This document shows, piece after piece, positions 35,397 through 44,493 of a stretch of DNA of 55,372 nucleotides. Origin of the DNA: Cellulophaga fucicola (GTDB lineage Bacteria; Bacteroidota; Bacteroidia; Flavobacteriales; Flavobacteriaceae); contig NZ_FPIY01000009.1 of NCBI RefSeq assembly GCF_900119145.1, positions 1 to 55,372 of the forward strand. Direction: 5' to 3'. The notes beneath the pieces were generated by a model. It ran no database searches. It was not told the DNA's origin and was given only the letters and a program-made list of their open reading frames with translations. A program made the translations under genes and the position numbers. Within the stretch, counting starts at the first letter, position 1, and every line of letters starts with the position of its first letter.

Positions 35397-36092
35397 ATGA
35401 AAAAAATTCTGTTTCTTTTTTTGTGCCTTTTTATTGCTGGCAACACTATAAATGCTCAGTTTAACGAGGACCCTATAATGAATTTAGAAAGTGAAGATTT
35501 ACGCCCTTTAAACTGGGGTTACTTTCTTGGCTTTAATCAATATGATTTTAAATTTGATTATAAAGATGACTTAGGTGACATTTTAGTTGATAAGTCTATG
35601 GGCTTTAATGTTGGTTTAATTGGAGAACTAAGATTAAATAATTTTTTAGACTTACGTTTTGAACCAGGGCTACATTATACAAAAAGAACATTAGGATTTA
35701 GAGGTTTTTCTGATGCTAATGACGCAATTAGAGAAGTAAAAAGTACTTATATAAATTTTCCGTTATTACTTAAGGTAAGTGCCAAAAGAATAGGTAACTG
35801 GAAGCCTTATCTTATTGGTGGTGCATCTACCTCTATGAACTTAAGTAGCAATGAAGATAGTATTGAAGATAATAGTGGTGCTACTTTTAGAATGAAAAAA
35901 GCAACTTATTACTATGAAATGGGCTTTGGTGTAGATTTTTACTTAGAGTACTTTAAATTTTCACCATCTATTAGAGGTGTTTTTGCTATTAATGATGAGT
36001 TGGTAACAGATGTAGACTCTAACAGTCCTTGGACAGGAAATATTAACTCTATGAAAACTAGAGGTATTTTTATCAACTTTACGTTTGAGTAG
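35397..36092 (+). CDS. porT: Type IX secretion system outer-membrane protein PorT
   Basis: The 231-residue product has a signal peptide (MKKILFLFLCLFIAGNTINA) followed by an eight-strand-like outer-membrane barrel: alternating hydrophobic segments such as RLNNFLDLRFEPGLHYTK, INFPLLLKVSAKRIG and TRGIFINFTFE with a terminal aromatic-type end. LRPLNWGYFLGFNQYDFK is typical of PorT/SprT, which is needed for T9SS secretion and gliding. Position after ubiE matches the order I know from related genomes. A generic PorT-like barrel is the alternative. Confidence 0.82.
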   Translation: MKKILFLFLCLFIAGNTINAQFNEDPIMNLESEDLRPLNWGYFLGFNQYDFKFDYKDDLGDILVDKSMGFNVGLIGELRLNNFLDLRFEPGLHYTKRTLGFRGFSDANDAIREVKSTYINFPLLLKVSAKRIGNWKPYLIGGASTSMNLSSNEDSIEDNSGATFRMKKATYYYEMGFGVDFYLEYFKFSPSIRGVFAINDELVTDVDSNSPWTGNINSMKTRGIFINFTFE

Positions 36093-36094
36093 TT

Positions 36095-36820
36095 CTACCC
36101 TCTTCTAATTTCATTTAATAAAATTGCCGTTGCTGTTGCCACATTTAAACTCTCTGTAGTTTTTGTACCAAACTGCGGAATACTAATTTTTTTAGTTATT
36201 AGAGCTTCAACCTCTGGAGAAACCCCATTAGCTTCATTACCCATCACTAAAATTCCTTTTTTAATAGTAAAGTCTTCTTTATAGACGTTTTTTCCGTCCA
36301 TAAAAGCCCCATAAACAGGTATTTTAGTTGCCTGCAAAAAGTCTTCTAAATTACCGTAAACAATATTTACTCTAGCCATAGACCCCATTGTTGCTTGCAA
36401 TGTTTTTGGATTGTAACAATCTACTGTCTGACTAGAACAAAATAGGTTTGTAATTCCAAACCAGTCGCACAACCTTATTATTGTACCTAGATTACCAGGA
36501 TCACGAACATCGTCTAAAGCAACAAGCCAATTATCTTCTGCTATTTCTGCTGCTTTAGCCTGATGAAAAACAGCCAAGATATTATTAGGTGTTTTTAAGG
36601 CACTTATTTTTTTAAGATCGGCTTCTGAAATTAACTCACATTTAAAAGATTCTTCAGCCAAAATAGCATTGCTAGTTGTATAAATAGCATAAGGTTTCAT
36701 ATTAGCTTTTACTAATTCTTTTACCACCTTAATACCTTCAACCACGAATAACTTATGTTCCGTTCGGTACTTTTTTTGCTGTAGATTTTTTATAAACTTT
36801 ATTTGGCTTTTACTAACCAT
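36095..36820 (-). CDS. TrmH/SpoU-family RNA 2'-O-methyltransferase
   Basis: The 241-residue protein has an N-terminal SpoU substrate-binding domain (KYRTEHKLFVVEGIKVVKEL) and the SPOUT knot motifs DVRDPGNLGTIIRLCDWFG, LVMGNEANGVSPEVE and SLNVATATAILLNEIRR. It methylates ribose in rRNA or tRNA; the exact target (RlmB-like or TsnR-like) is not clear. It converges with porT with two bases between, and its start is only 24 bases from the divergent tamL ATG. Confidence 0.9.
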   Translation of the reverse strand: MVSKSQIKFIKNLQQKKYRTEHKLFVVEGIKVVKELVKANMKPYAIYTTSNAILAEESFKCELISEADLKKISALKTPNNILAVFHQAKAAEIAEDNWLVALDDVRDPGNLGTIIRLCDWFGITNLFCSSQTVDCYNPKTLQATMGSMARVNIVYGNLEDFLQATKIPVYGAFMDGKNVYKEDFTIKKGILVMGNEANGVSPEVEALITKKISIPQFGTKTTESLNVATATAILLNEIRRG

Positions 36821-36830
36821 ACAAATAATG

Positions 36831-36838
36831 TATTTTTG
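36831..36838 (+). promoter_or_regulatory. Candidate -7 box (TATTTTTG) of tamL, six bases before its ATG
   Basis: TATTTTTG lies six bases before the ATG at 36845. A TTTG at 36802-36805 inside the divergent methyltransferase gene is the best -33 match, at a spacing of 25 bases. The arrangement predicts almost no leader. Confidence 0.5.
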
Positions 36839-36844
36839 AACTCT

Positions 36845-39421
36845 ATGAAAATGCGTTTACGTAACACAAAACAGTTTACAAAAATAGGTTTATTATTGCT
36901 AGTTATAGCAATAACATCTTGTAATGCGCTAAAAAAAGTAGAAGACGACGAGCTTTTACTTACTAAAAATACGGTAACTGCAGATGGTAAAAAAATAAAG
37001 AACGAAGATGCTTTTAGTTTAATTTCTCAAAAACCAAACAGCAACTTACTAGGTTACCCTTTGCGTTTAAACTTATACAATTTAGCTAAAGACAATCCAG
37101 ATTCGCTTTACCAAGTATGGCTACATAAAAAACCAAAGAGAATAGAAAGGCTAACCAAATTTTTATCCAAGAAACAAGTAAATGCTCTGGGACAATCCTT
37201 TATGGTAAAAGGAGCTAGTCAATGGTTAAAAAACATAGGCGAATCTCCTGCTATAATAGACACAACTAAGTCTAAAAAATCTGCTAGACAACTAAAGTTT
37301 TTTTACAATAACAAAGGGTATTTTGATACAGAATCATCATACCAAATAGATACTATAAATAAAAAACAACGTGCGCATATTAACTACAAGCTTCAACTTG
37401 GAGACCCATATATGGTAGACAGCATATCACAAAATATAGCATCTTCTACACTAGATTCAATTTATCAAATTCATAAAGGAGAATCCTTTTTAAAAGAAAA
37501 AGAGCAGTATAATTCTTCTAACTTTTACAAAGAAAGAGAACGCTTAACCAACCTATTTAAAAATACAGGAATTTATAATTTTCAAGAAAGTTCTATTGAG
37601 TACGATATTCCTAGTGATAGCACAAACAGACCTACATCTAAGAATATGTCTGTTAAAATACAGATTAACAATCTAAAGAAAAGAGGAGAAAACAAGCTTA
37701 CAGAATACAAAATCTACACCTTTGACACTATTAATATTTTTACAGATTACCATTTTGGAGATGATATTTCTAGTATGAAATCTTTAGACTTTGAAAATTA
37801 CACCATATACTATAAGGATAAATTAAAATATAAACCAAAAGCATTAACTAACTCTATTTTCATAAAAAAAGATAGTATTTACAGGGAAATAAACAAGTCT
37901 AGAACTTACAAGCAAATAAGTAATTTAAACACTTTTAAGTATCCTAACATTACGTTTGATTCTCTTGGCAATAAACTAAACACTAACATTTACTTATCTC
38001 CTTTAAAAAAGTATTTATTAGAAACCAATATAGAAGGTACACACTCTAATATACAAAGGCTTGGCGCTGCTTTTAGTTCTTCGCTAGCAATTAAGAATGT
38101 TTTTGGAGGTGCAGAAACACTTAGCTTATCTGCCCGTGGATCATTAGGTGTTTTAAGCGAAGTAAATAACCCTAATGAAAATTCGGTTTCTGAAATAGGT
38201 GCAGATATTAATTTAATTGTTCCAAGAATTTGGATGCCTTTTAAAACAAAGAAAATTATACCTCCTTATATGTTACCGCAAACTAGAATGGTAATTGGTA
38301 CAAATTTTCAAAAAAACATAGGACTAGATAAACAAAATGTAAATGCTATTTTAGGTTACAACTGGTCTGCTTCTCAATTCAAAAAAAATTCTTTAGAACT
38401 TTTAAATATTCAATTTATTAGGAATTTAAATCCTGGTAGATTTTATAATGTATACCAAAGTACATACAACAGACTAGATGATGTTGCAGATAATTACCAA
38501 GACAATCCTGCTTTAAGTGAGTTATTTGAAACATCTGAAGGCGATTCTGACCCAAAACTAAAAATTCCTCTTGGCACAAGTGGGTTTATAGATCAAGTTT
38601 TAAACCAAGGTTTAGCTGCATCTACATCTGACGATTACAAAGAAGTTAGAAGCATAGATGAAAGAGAGAAAAGGTTAACCGAAAACAACTTAATCTTTGC
38701 TACTAATTTCTCTTACACTAAAGATAGCAGAACAGGAATAAATGATAATGACTTTCATCAATTTAAAATAAAAATAGAAGGTGCAGGTAATGTACTTTCT
38801 TTACTTTCTGGTGTTGTAGATTTTAAAGAAAATGACAATGGCAACAAAGAGATTTTTGGCGTACAATTTTCACAATATGTTAAAACAGATTTTGACTATA
38901 TAAAGCACTGGAGTTTTCCTTCTCAGAACGTATTAGCCTTTAGAGGTTTTCTAGGTATAGCAGTACCTTACGGCAACTCTAATAGCATACCATTTGCAAA
39001 AAGTTACTTTGCAGGTGGTTCTAATGACAACAGAGCTTGGAACGCATATTCGCTTGGTCCAGGAAGCACACAATCTTTAAACGATTTTAATGAAGCAAAC
39101 CTAAAAATAGCAGCAAATTTAGAATTTAGATTCCCTGTTGCTGGTAATATAAAAGGAGCTTTATTTGCAGATGCAGGTAACATTTGGAATGTTTTTGACA
39201 ATGAAGAAAATGAAGATGCAATCTTTAAAGATGCTAGCTCTTTAACCGAAATTGCATTAGGAACTGGCTTTGGTATTAGGTATGATTTTACATACTTTGT
39301 ACTACGTTTAGACACCGGTTTTAAAACGTATAATCCGGAGTTAGAAGCATCAAAAAGATGGTTTAGAGATTATAATTTTGGTAATGCAACAATAAACATT
39401 GGTGTTAATTATCCTTTTTAA
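36845..39421 (+). CDS. tamL: Translocation and assembly module lipoprotein TamL (BamA/TamA family)
   Basis: In Bacteroidota, TamL is the outer-membrane Omp85 partner of TamB. The protein of about 858 residues has a lipoprotein signal with C26 in VIAITSCNAL, POTRA-like domains (about 30-370) including FFYNNKGYFDTESSY, and a C-terminal 16-strand D15 barrel ending GNATINIGVNYPF. The barrel motif PFAKSYFAGGSNDNRAW is clear. The ATG at 36845 is taken because an upstream codon at 36803 lies inside the divergent gene and before the promoter-like box. Confidence 0.9.
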   Translation: MKMRLRNTKQFTKIGLLLLVIAITSCNALKKVEDDELLLTKNTVTADGKKIKNEDAFSLISQKPNSNLLGYPLRLNLYNLAKDNPDSLYQVWLHKKPKRIERLTKFLSKKQVNALGQSFMVKGASQWLKNIGESPAIIDTTKSKKSARQLKFFYNNKGYFDTESSYQIDTINKKQRAHINYKLQLGDPYMVDSISQNIASSTLDSIYQIHKGESFLKEKEQYNSSNFYKERERLTNLFKNTGIYNFQESSIEYDIPSDSTNRPTSKNMSVKIQINNLKKRGENKLTEYKIYTFDTINIFTDYHFGDDISSMKSLDFENYTIYYKDKLKYKPKALTNSIFIKKDSIYREINKSRTYKQISNLNTFKYPNITFDSLGNKLNTNIYLSPLKKYLLETNIEGTHSNIQRLGAAFSSSLAIKNVFGGAETLSLSARGSLGVLSEVNNPNENSVSEIGADINLIVPRIWMPFKTKKIIPPYMLPQTRMVIGTNFQKNIGLDKQNVNAILGYNWSASQFKKNSLELLNIQFIRNLNPGRFYNVYQSTYNRLDDVADNYQDNPALSELFETSEGDSDPKLKIPLGTSGFIDQVLNQGLAASTSDDYKEVRSIDEREKRLTENNLIFATNFSYTKDSRTGINDNDFHQFKIKIEGAGNVLSLLSGVVDFKENDNGNKEIFGVQFSQYVKTDFDYIKHWSFPSQNVLAFRGFLGIAVPYGNSNSIPFAKSYFAGGSNDNRAWNAYSLGPGSTQSLNDFNEANLKIAANLEFRFPVAGNIKGALFADAGNIWNVFDNEENEDAIFKDASSLTEIALGTGFGIRYDFTYFVLRLDTGFKTYNPELEASKRWFRDYNFGNATINIGVNYPF

Positions 39422-39436
39422 CGCTAATAATTTTAT

Positions 39437-39444
39437 TACTTTTG
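39437..39444 (+). promoter_or_regulatory. Candidate -7 box (TACTTTTG) of fbaA-accD
   Basis: TACTTTTG followed by C lies 35 bases before the fbaA ATG and 16 bases after the tamL stop. Confidence 0.5.
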
Positions 39445-39479
39445 CTTTGTTAATCTAATAAAATACCAACACATAAAGT

Positions 39480-40547
39480 ATGGCTCACAACATTAAACCT
39501 GGAGTTGCTACAGGCGACCAAGTACAAGAAATTTTTAATTACGCAAAAGAAAAAGGCTTTGCATTACCTGCGGTAAATGTAATTGGATCTGACACTATAA
39601 ACAGTGTTATGGAAACAGCAGCAAACTTAAATGCTCCTGTTATTATTCAATTCTCTAATGGAGGTGCGCAGTTTAACGCTGGTAAAGGATTATCTAACGA
39701 TGGTCAAAAAGCTGCTATTGTTGGTGCTATTGCAGGTGCTAAACATGTTCATGAATTAGCAGAAGCTTATGGTGCAACTGTTATTTTACATACAGACCAT
39801 TGTGCTAAGAAATTATTACCTTGGATAGATGGTTTACTAGATGCTAGTGAAAAACACTTTGCAGAAACAGGAAAGCCTTTATTTAGCTCGCATATGATAG
39901 ATTTATCTGAAGAGCCAATTGAAGAAAACATAGAAATCTGTAAAGAATACCTTGCCAGAATGAGCAAAATGGGTATGACTTTAGAAATTGAGTTAGGTAT
40001 TACTGGAGGTGAAGAAGATGGTGTAGATAATTCTGATGTAGATGATTCTAAACTATACACACAACCAGAAGAAGTTGCATTTGCTTACGAAGAGCTTTCT
40101 AAAATAAGCCCTAAATTTACCATTGCAGCAGCATTTGGTAACGTACACGGTGTTTACAAGCCAGGTAATGTAAAACTAACTCCAAAAATATTATTAAACT
40201 CTCAAGATTATATCACTAAAAAATACAATGTAGAAGAAAACCACATTGACTTTGTTTTTCACGGAGGTTCTGGTTCTACATTAGAAGAAATTAGAGAAGC
40301 TATTGGTTACGGAGTTATAAAAATGAATATTGATACAGATTTACAATATGCATTTTTAGAAGGAGTAAGAGATTATGTATTGGATAAAAAAGACTATTTA
40401 CAAGCACAAATAGGAAATCCAGATGGTGCAGATGTACCAAATAAAAAGTTTTACGATCCAAGAGTTTGGCTTCGTGAAGGAGAAAAAACGTTTAGTACAC
40501 GTTTAAAGAAAGCATTTGAGGATCTTAATAATGTAAACACATTATAA
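39480..40547 (+). CDS. fbaA: Class II fructose-bisphosphate aldolase
   Basis: This zinc enzyme splits fructose-1,6-bisphosphate to glyceraldehyde-3-phosphate and dihydroxyacetone phosphate. The 355-residue length fits class IIA. Motifs are VIIQFSNGGAQFNAGKG, VILHTDHCAKKLLPWID (catalytic Asp and zinc His), LEIELGITGGEEDGVDNS, and the zinc His in AFGNVHGVY and FVFHGGSGS, with the phosphate loop after it. accD follows after 32 bases, an arrangement shared by related genomes. Confidence 0.97.
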   Translation: MAHNIKPGVATGDQVQEIFNYAKEKGFALPAVNVIGSDTINSVMETAANLNAPVIIQFSNGGAQFNAGKGLSNDGQKAAIVGAIAGAKHVHELAEAYGATVILHTDHCAKKLLPWIDGLLDASEKHFAETGKPLFSSHMIDLSEEPIEENIEICKEYLARMSKMGMTLEIELGITGGEEDGVDNSDVDDSKLYTQPEEVAFAYEELSKISPKFTIAAAFGNVHGVYKPGNVKLTPKILLNSQDYITKKYNVEENHIDFVFHGGSGSTLEEIREAIGYGVIKMNIDTDLQYAFLEGVRDYVLDKKDYLQAQIGNPDGADVPNKKFYDPRVWLREGEKTFSTRLKKAFEDLNNVNTL

Positions 40548-40579
40548 TAAAAGATCACCAATTAACTTAATATTATTTT

Positions 40580-41458
40580 ATGTCGGCTTGGTTTAAAAGA
40601 AAAGAAAAAGGAATACAGACAGCTACAGAAGAGAAAAAAGACACTCCTAAAGGATTGTGGTATAAATCTCCAACAGGAAAAATTGTTGAATCTGAAGTTT
40701 TAGCAAAGAATTTTTACGTTAGTCCAGAAGATGACTACCACGTAAGAATAGGAAGTAAGGAATATTTTGAAATACTTTTTGATGATAATAAGTTTAAAGA
40801 ATTAGACGCTAAATTATCATCTAAAGACCCTTTAAAGTTTGAAGATACTAAGAAGTATGTAGATCGCTTAAAAGCAGCCGAGAAAAAAACAGGGCTTCAA
40901 GATGCTGTAAGAACCGCAATAGGCAAATCTAACGGTAATGACATAGTTATTGCTTGTATGGATTTTAGTTTTATTGGTGGCTCTATGGGTAGTGTTGTTG
41001 GTGAAAAAATTGCTAGAGCAATAGATTTCGCTATAAAAAAGAAAGTTCCTTTTATGATGATTTCAAAGTCTGGAGGAGCTCGTATGATGGAAGCTGCATT
41101 GTCTTTAATGCAATTAGCAAAAACATCTGTTAAGCTAGCGCAATTGGCAGAGGCAGGTTTACCATACATATCTTTATGCACAGACCCAACAACTGGTGGC
41201 ACAACCGCATCTTATGCAATGTTAGGAGATATAAATATTGCAGAACCAGGTGCACTAATTGGTTTTGCTGGTCCTAGAATTGTAAAAGACACAACAGGTA
41301 AAGATCTTCCAGAAGGTTTTCAGTCTTCAGAATTTTTAAAAGAACACGGATTTTTAGACTTTATTACACATAGAAGAGATTTAAAACAAAAAGTAAATCT
41401 TTATATAGACTTAATACAGAATAACCCTGTTCGTAAGCATAAACCTATGTCTGCTTAA
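40580..41458 (+). CDS. accD: Acetyl-CoA carboxylase carboxyltransferase subunit beta
   Basis: AccD with AccA transfers carboxyl from biotin to acetyl-CoA, the first step of fatty-acid synthesis. The 292-residue protein has the crotonase-like core with [38 protein letters not shown] and [11 protein letters not shown]. The N-terminal zinc ribbon of the E. coli protein (two CxxC pairs) is degenerate: the matching region reads [11 protein letters not shown] and [11 protein letters not shown], without any cysteine. The structural frame is otherwise kept. A hairpin terminator follows. Confidence 0.96.
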   Translation: MSAWFKRKEKGIQTATEEKKDTPKGLWYKSPTGKIVESEVLAKNFYVSPEDDYHVRIGSKEYFEILFDDNKFKELDAKLSSKDPLKFEDTKKYVDRLKAAEKKTGLQDAVRTAIGKSNGNDIVIACMDFSFIGGSMGSVVGEKIARAIDFAIKKKVPFMMISKSGGARMMEAALSLMQLAKTSVKLAQLAEAGLPYISLCTDPTTGGTTASYAMLGDINIAEPGALIGFAGPRIVKDTTGKDLPEGFQSSEFLKEHGFLDFITHRRDLKQKVNLYIDLIQNNPVRKHKPMSA

Positions 41459-41483
41459 AACAGCATAGATTTAATAATACTTT

Positions 41484-41540
41484 AATCCTTGTTTCTATAC
41501 ACTAGCAATAGTAATATAAAAACAAGGATTATTTATTTTT
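41484..41540 (+). terminator. Terminator after accD
   Basis: AATCCTTGTTT (41484-41494) pairs with AAACAAGGATT (41520-41530) around a 25-base loop and is followed by ATTTATTTTT. The loop is long, so the strength is uncertain. Confidence 0.6.
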
Positions 41541-41605
41541 AAAGAGTTTGAGCATCACCCTAAAAAATTATCTTTTTCAAGAATAAAATTGTCGCAAATA
41601 AATTG

Positions 41606-41613
41606 TATATTTG
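41606..41613 (+). promoter_or_regulatory. Candidate -7 box (TATATTTG) of rpsO
   Basis: TATATTTG followed by C lies 53 bases before the rpsO ATG and fits TAnnTTTG. Confidence 0.5.
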
Positions 41614-41666
41614 CCGCTTGATTGAGATTCAGTCATATACATAAAAATCATTAAATAAATATTGGA

Positions 41667-41936
41667 ATGTATTTAACAAAAGAAGTAAAAACCGAAATCT
41701 TTAAGAAACACGGTAAAAACGAAAAAGATTCTGGAACAGCTGAAGCACAAATTGCTTTATTTACACACAGAATTAACCACTTAACTGGTCACTTAAGAAG
41801 AAATCACAAAGATTACAACACTGAGCGTTCTCTAGTTAAATTGGTAGGTAAAAGAAGAAGTCTTCTAGATTACTTAATCAAAAAAGATATTGTACGTTAC
41901 CGTGCTATTATTGCAGAATTAGGTATTAGAAAATAA
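41667..41936 (+). CDS. rpsO: 30S ribosomal protein S15
   Basis: S15 binds the central domain of 16S rRNA and nucleates the platform of the small subunit. The 89-residue length is exact for the family. The sequence has the signature HGKNEKDSGTAEAQIALFT, HLRRNHKDYNTERSL and LVGKRRSLLDYLIKKDIVRY. It is followed by a very strong terminator and then pnp, the usual rpsO-pnp pair. Leader-mediated autoregulation occurs in other bacteria, but no clear fold was identified here. Confidence 0.98.
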   Translation: MYLTKEVKTEIFKKHGKNEKDSGTAEAQIALFTHRINHLTGHLRRNHKDYNTERSLVKLVGKRRSLLDYLIKKDIVRYRAIIAELGIRK

Positions 41937-41942
41937 TACATC

Positions 41943-41971
41943 AAGGGGAAAGCAATGCTTTCCCCTTTTTT
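41943..41971 (+). terminator. Rho-independent terminator after rpsO
   Basis: AAGGGGAAAGC (41943-41953) and GCTTTCCCCTT (41957-41967) form a perfect 11-base stem with a three-base loop, followed by T. It separates rpsO from pnp. Confidence 0.9.
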
Positions 41972-41976
41972 ATACC

Positions 41977-42002
41977 GGTAAACTTATGTAAATTTGTTTA
42001 CC
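41977..42002 (+). promoter_or_regulatory. Inverted repeat around the candidate pnp promoter box
   Basis: GGTAAAC (41977-41983) is exactly complementary to GTTTACC (41996-42002), with twelve bases between. The -7-like box TAAATTTG (41989-41996) lies inside and partly overlaps the right arm. Such a layout suits an operator, though chance is possible. Confidence 0.4.
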
Positions 42003-42016
42003 AAAAAGTGCAAAGA

Positions 42017-42161
42017 CCTTATCTAGATATAAGGCAAAATTAAAAGCTTATTTATAGTTTTTCATTGGTCAACACAACAACACAACACCTCGTCTAACAA
42101 AGACGTAAGACCATTGTTTAACAAGCCTTATTAAAAAATAATTGGGCTTTAAAAAAAATTT
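42017..42161 (+). promoter_or_regulatory. Structured pnp leader with several hairpins
   Basis: The leader can form CCTTAT/ATAAGG (42017-42034). It can also form CGTCT/AGACG (42091-42105), enclosed by TGGTC (42066-42070) with GACCA (42109-42113). A third stem, AAGCC (42123-42127) with GGCTT (42145-42149), ends 12 bases before the ATG. In enterobacteria the pnp leader is the target of RNase III and PNPase autoregulation. A similar role here is only an analogy. Confidence 0.4.
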
Positions 42162-44408
42162 ATGATTCCAAAAGTATTTAAAGAGGTCATAGACCTTGGG
42201 GACGGTAGAGAAATTTCTATTGAAACCGGAAAATTAGCAAAACAAGCTCATGGTAGCGTTGTTGTGCAATCTGGAAACTGTATGTTATTATGTACTGTAG
42301 TTTCTAATTACAAACAAGCAGATGTAGACTTTTTACCATTAACAGTAGATTACAGAGAAAAATTTGCTGCTGCAGGTCGTTACCCAGGCGGTTTCTTTAA
42401 AAGAGAAGCAAGACCAAGTGACGGAGAAGTTTTAACAATGCGTTTAGTAGACCGTGTTTTACGTCCGCTTTTCCCAAAAGATTACCACGCAGAAACGCAA
42501 GTTATGATACAGTTAATGTCTCATGACGATGATGTTATGCCAGAAGCTATGGCTGGTTTAGCTGCTTCTGCTGCTATTCAGTTATCAGATTTCCCATTTG
42601 AATGTGCTATTTCTGAAGCTAGAGTTGCTCGTGTTAATGGTGAATTTGTAATTAACCCTACAAGAACACAATTAGAGGAGTCTGACTTAGAGATGATGAT
42701 TGGAGCTTCTGCTGATTCTGTAATGATGGTAGAAGGTGAGATGGATGAGATTTCTGAAGAAGAAATGGCTGATGCTATCAAATTTGCTCACGAAGCTATT
42801 AAAGTACAAATTGCTGCACAGTTACGTTTAGCTGAAGCTTTTGGTAAAAAAGAAGTTCGTGAATACGCAACTGCTGAAGTAAATGAAGATTTACAAAAAA
42901 GAATACACGATTTAGCTTACGATAAATGTTACGCTATTGCTAAGAAGGGAACTTCTAAAGCAGAACGTACTGCTGCATTTGCTGAAGTAAAAGAAGAAGT
43001 GAAAGCATCTTTTACTGAAGAAGAGATGGAAGAATTTGGTCATCTTGTTGGAGGTTACTACAGTAAAGCTGAAAAAGAAGCTGTTCGTGAATTAACATTA
43101 AGCGAAGGTTTACGTTTAGATGGTCGTAAGACTGATGAAATTAGACCAATCTGGTGTGAGGTAGATTACTTACCATCTACACACGGTTCTTCTATATTTA
43201 CTCGTGGAGAAACTCAAGCTTTAGCTACAGTTACTTTAGGTACATCTAGAGATGCTAACAAAATAGATATGCCATCTTACGAAGGTGAAGAAAATTTCTA
43301 TTTACATTATAACTTCCCTCCTTTTTGTACAGGTGAAGCTAGACCACTAAGAGGAACTTCTAGAAGAGAAGTTGGTCACGGTAACTTAGCGCAACGTGGT
43401 TTAAAAGGAATGATTCCTGCAGACTGTCCTTATACTGTACGTGTAGTTTCTGAAGTATTAGAATCTAACGGTTCTTCTTCTATGGCAACTGTTTGTGCTG
43501 GTACAATGGCTTTAATGGATGCTGGTGTTAAAATGAAGCGTCCTGTTTCTGGTATTGCTATGGGATTAATTTCTGACGGTGACCGTTATGCTGTGTTGTC
43601 TGATATTTTAGGTGATGAAGATCATTTAGGAGATATGGACTTTAAAGTAACTGGTACTTCTGAAGGAATTACTGCTTGCCAAATGGATATTAAAATTAAA
43701 GGATTATCATACGAGATTTTAGTGAATGCACTAAAACAAGCACGTGAAGGTCGTTTACATATTTTAGGTAAAATTACGGATACTATTTCTGCTCCAGCTG
43801 AAGATGTTAAATCTCACGCTCCAAAAATGGTAACTAGACGTATTCCTAACGAATTTATTGGTGCTTTAATTGGTCCTGGTGGAAAAGTTATTCAGGAGAT
43901 GCAAAAAGAAACTGGAACTACTATTGTTATTAACGAAGATCCAGTAACTGAAGAAGGTATTGTTGAAATATTAGGTACTGCACAAGATGGTATTGATGCT
44001 GTTTTAGCTAAAATAGATTCTTTACTGTTTAAACCAGAAAAAGGAAGTGTTTACGAGGTTAAAGTAATAAAAATGTTAGATTTTGGTGCTGTCGTGGAAT
44101 ACGTAGAGGCTCCAGGAAACGAAGTTTTATTACACGTATCTGAGTTAGCTTGGGAACGCACAGAAAATGTTACAGATGTTGTAAACATGGGTGATGTTTT
44201 TGATGTAAAATACTTTGGTGTAGATCCAAGAACACGTAAAGAAAAAGTTTCTAGAAAAGCTTTATTACCTAAACCAGAAGGTTATGTAGAAAGAGCTCCA
44301 AGAGAAAACAATGACCGTGGTGGTCGTGATAACAGAGGAAGAGATAATCGTGGACGTGACAATCGTCGTGATGATCGTAAGCCTAGAGAAGATAAAAAAG
44401 AAGATTAA
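42162..44408 (+). CDS. pnp: Polyribonucleotide nucleotidyltransferase (PNPase)
   Basis: PNPase degrades RNA 3' to 5' with phosphate. The 748-residue protein has the canonical order: RNase PH 1 (about 10-145), alpha-helical linker, RNase PH 2 with [18 protein letters not shown] with [16 protein letters not shown], and S1 with [16 protein letters not shown]. It ends in an Arg/Gly/Asp-rich low-complexity tail (about 710-748) built of repeated RGRDN units. The ATG at 42162 follows the structured leader. A 13-base stem terminator closes the gene. Confidence 0.97.
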   Translation: MIPKVFKEVIDLGDGREISIETGKLAKQAHGSVVVQSGNCMLLCTVVSNYKQADVDFLPLTVDYREKFAAAGRYPGGFFKREARPSDGEVLTMRLVDRVLRPLFPKDYHAETQVMIQLMSHDDDVMPEAMAGLAASAAIQLSDFPFECAISEARVARVNGEFVINPTRTQLEESDLEMMIGASADSVMMVEGEMDEISEEEMADAIKFAHEAIKVQIAAQLRLAEAFGKKEVREYATAEVNEDLQKRIHDLAYDKCYAIAKKGTSKAERTAAFAEVKEEVKASFTEEEMEEFGHLVGGYYSKAEKEAVRELTLSEGLRLDGRKTDEIRPIWCEVDYLPSTHGSSIFTRGETQALATVTLGTSRDANKIDMPSYEGEENFYLHYNFPPFCTGEARPLRGTSRREVGHGNLAQRGLKGMIPADCPYTVRVVSEVLESNGSSSMATVCAGTMALMDAGVKMKRPVSGIAMGLISDGDRYAVLSDILGDEDHLGDMDFKVTGTSEGITACQMDIKIKGLSYEILVNALKQAREGRLHILGKITDTISAPAEDVKSHAPKMVTRRIPNEFIGALIGPGGKVIQEMQKETGTTIVINEDPVTEEGIVEILGTAQDGIDAVLAKIDSLLFKPEKGSVYEVKVIKMLDFGAVVEYVEAPGNEVLLHVSELAWERTENVTDVVNMGDVFDVKYFGVDPRTRKEKVSRKALLPKPEGYVERAPRENNDRGGRDNRGRDNRGRDNRRDDRKPREDKKED

Positions 44409-44430
44409 TTTTTAATTTTTATCAAAATAA

Positions 44431-44466
44431 TAAAAGCCCAACAATTAACTTTGTTGGGCTTTTTCT
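44431..44466 (+). terminator. Rho-independent terminator of pnp
   Basis: AAAAGCCCAACAA (44431-44443) pairs perfectly with TTGTTGGGCTTTT (44450-44462) around a six-base loop and is followed by T. Confidence 0.9.
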
Positions 44467-44493
44467 ATATTACATAAAATTTTATTTTATAAA

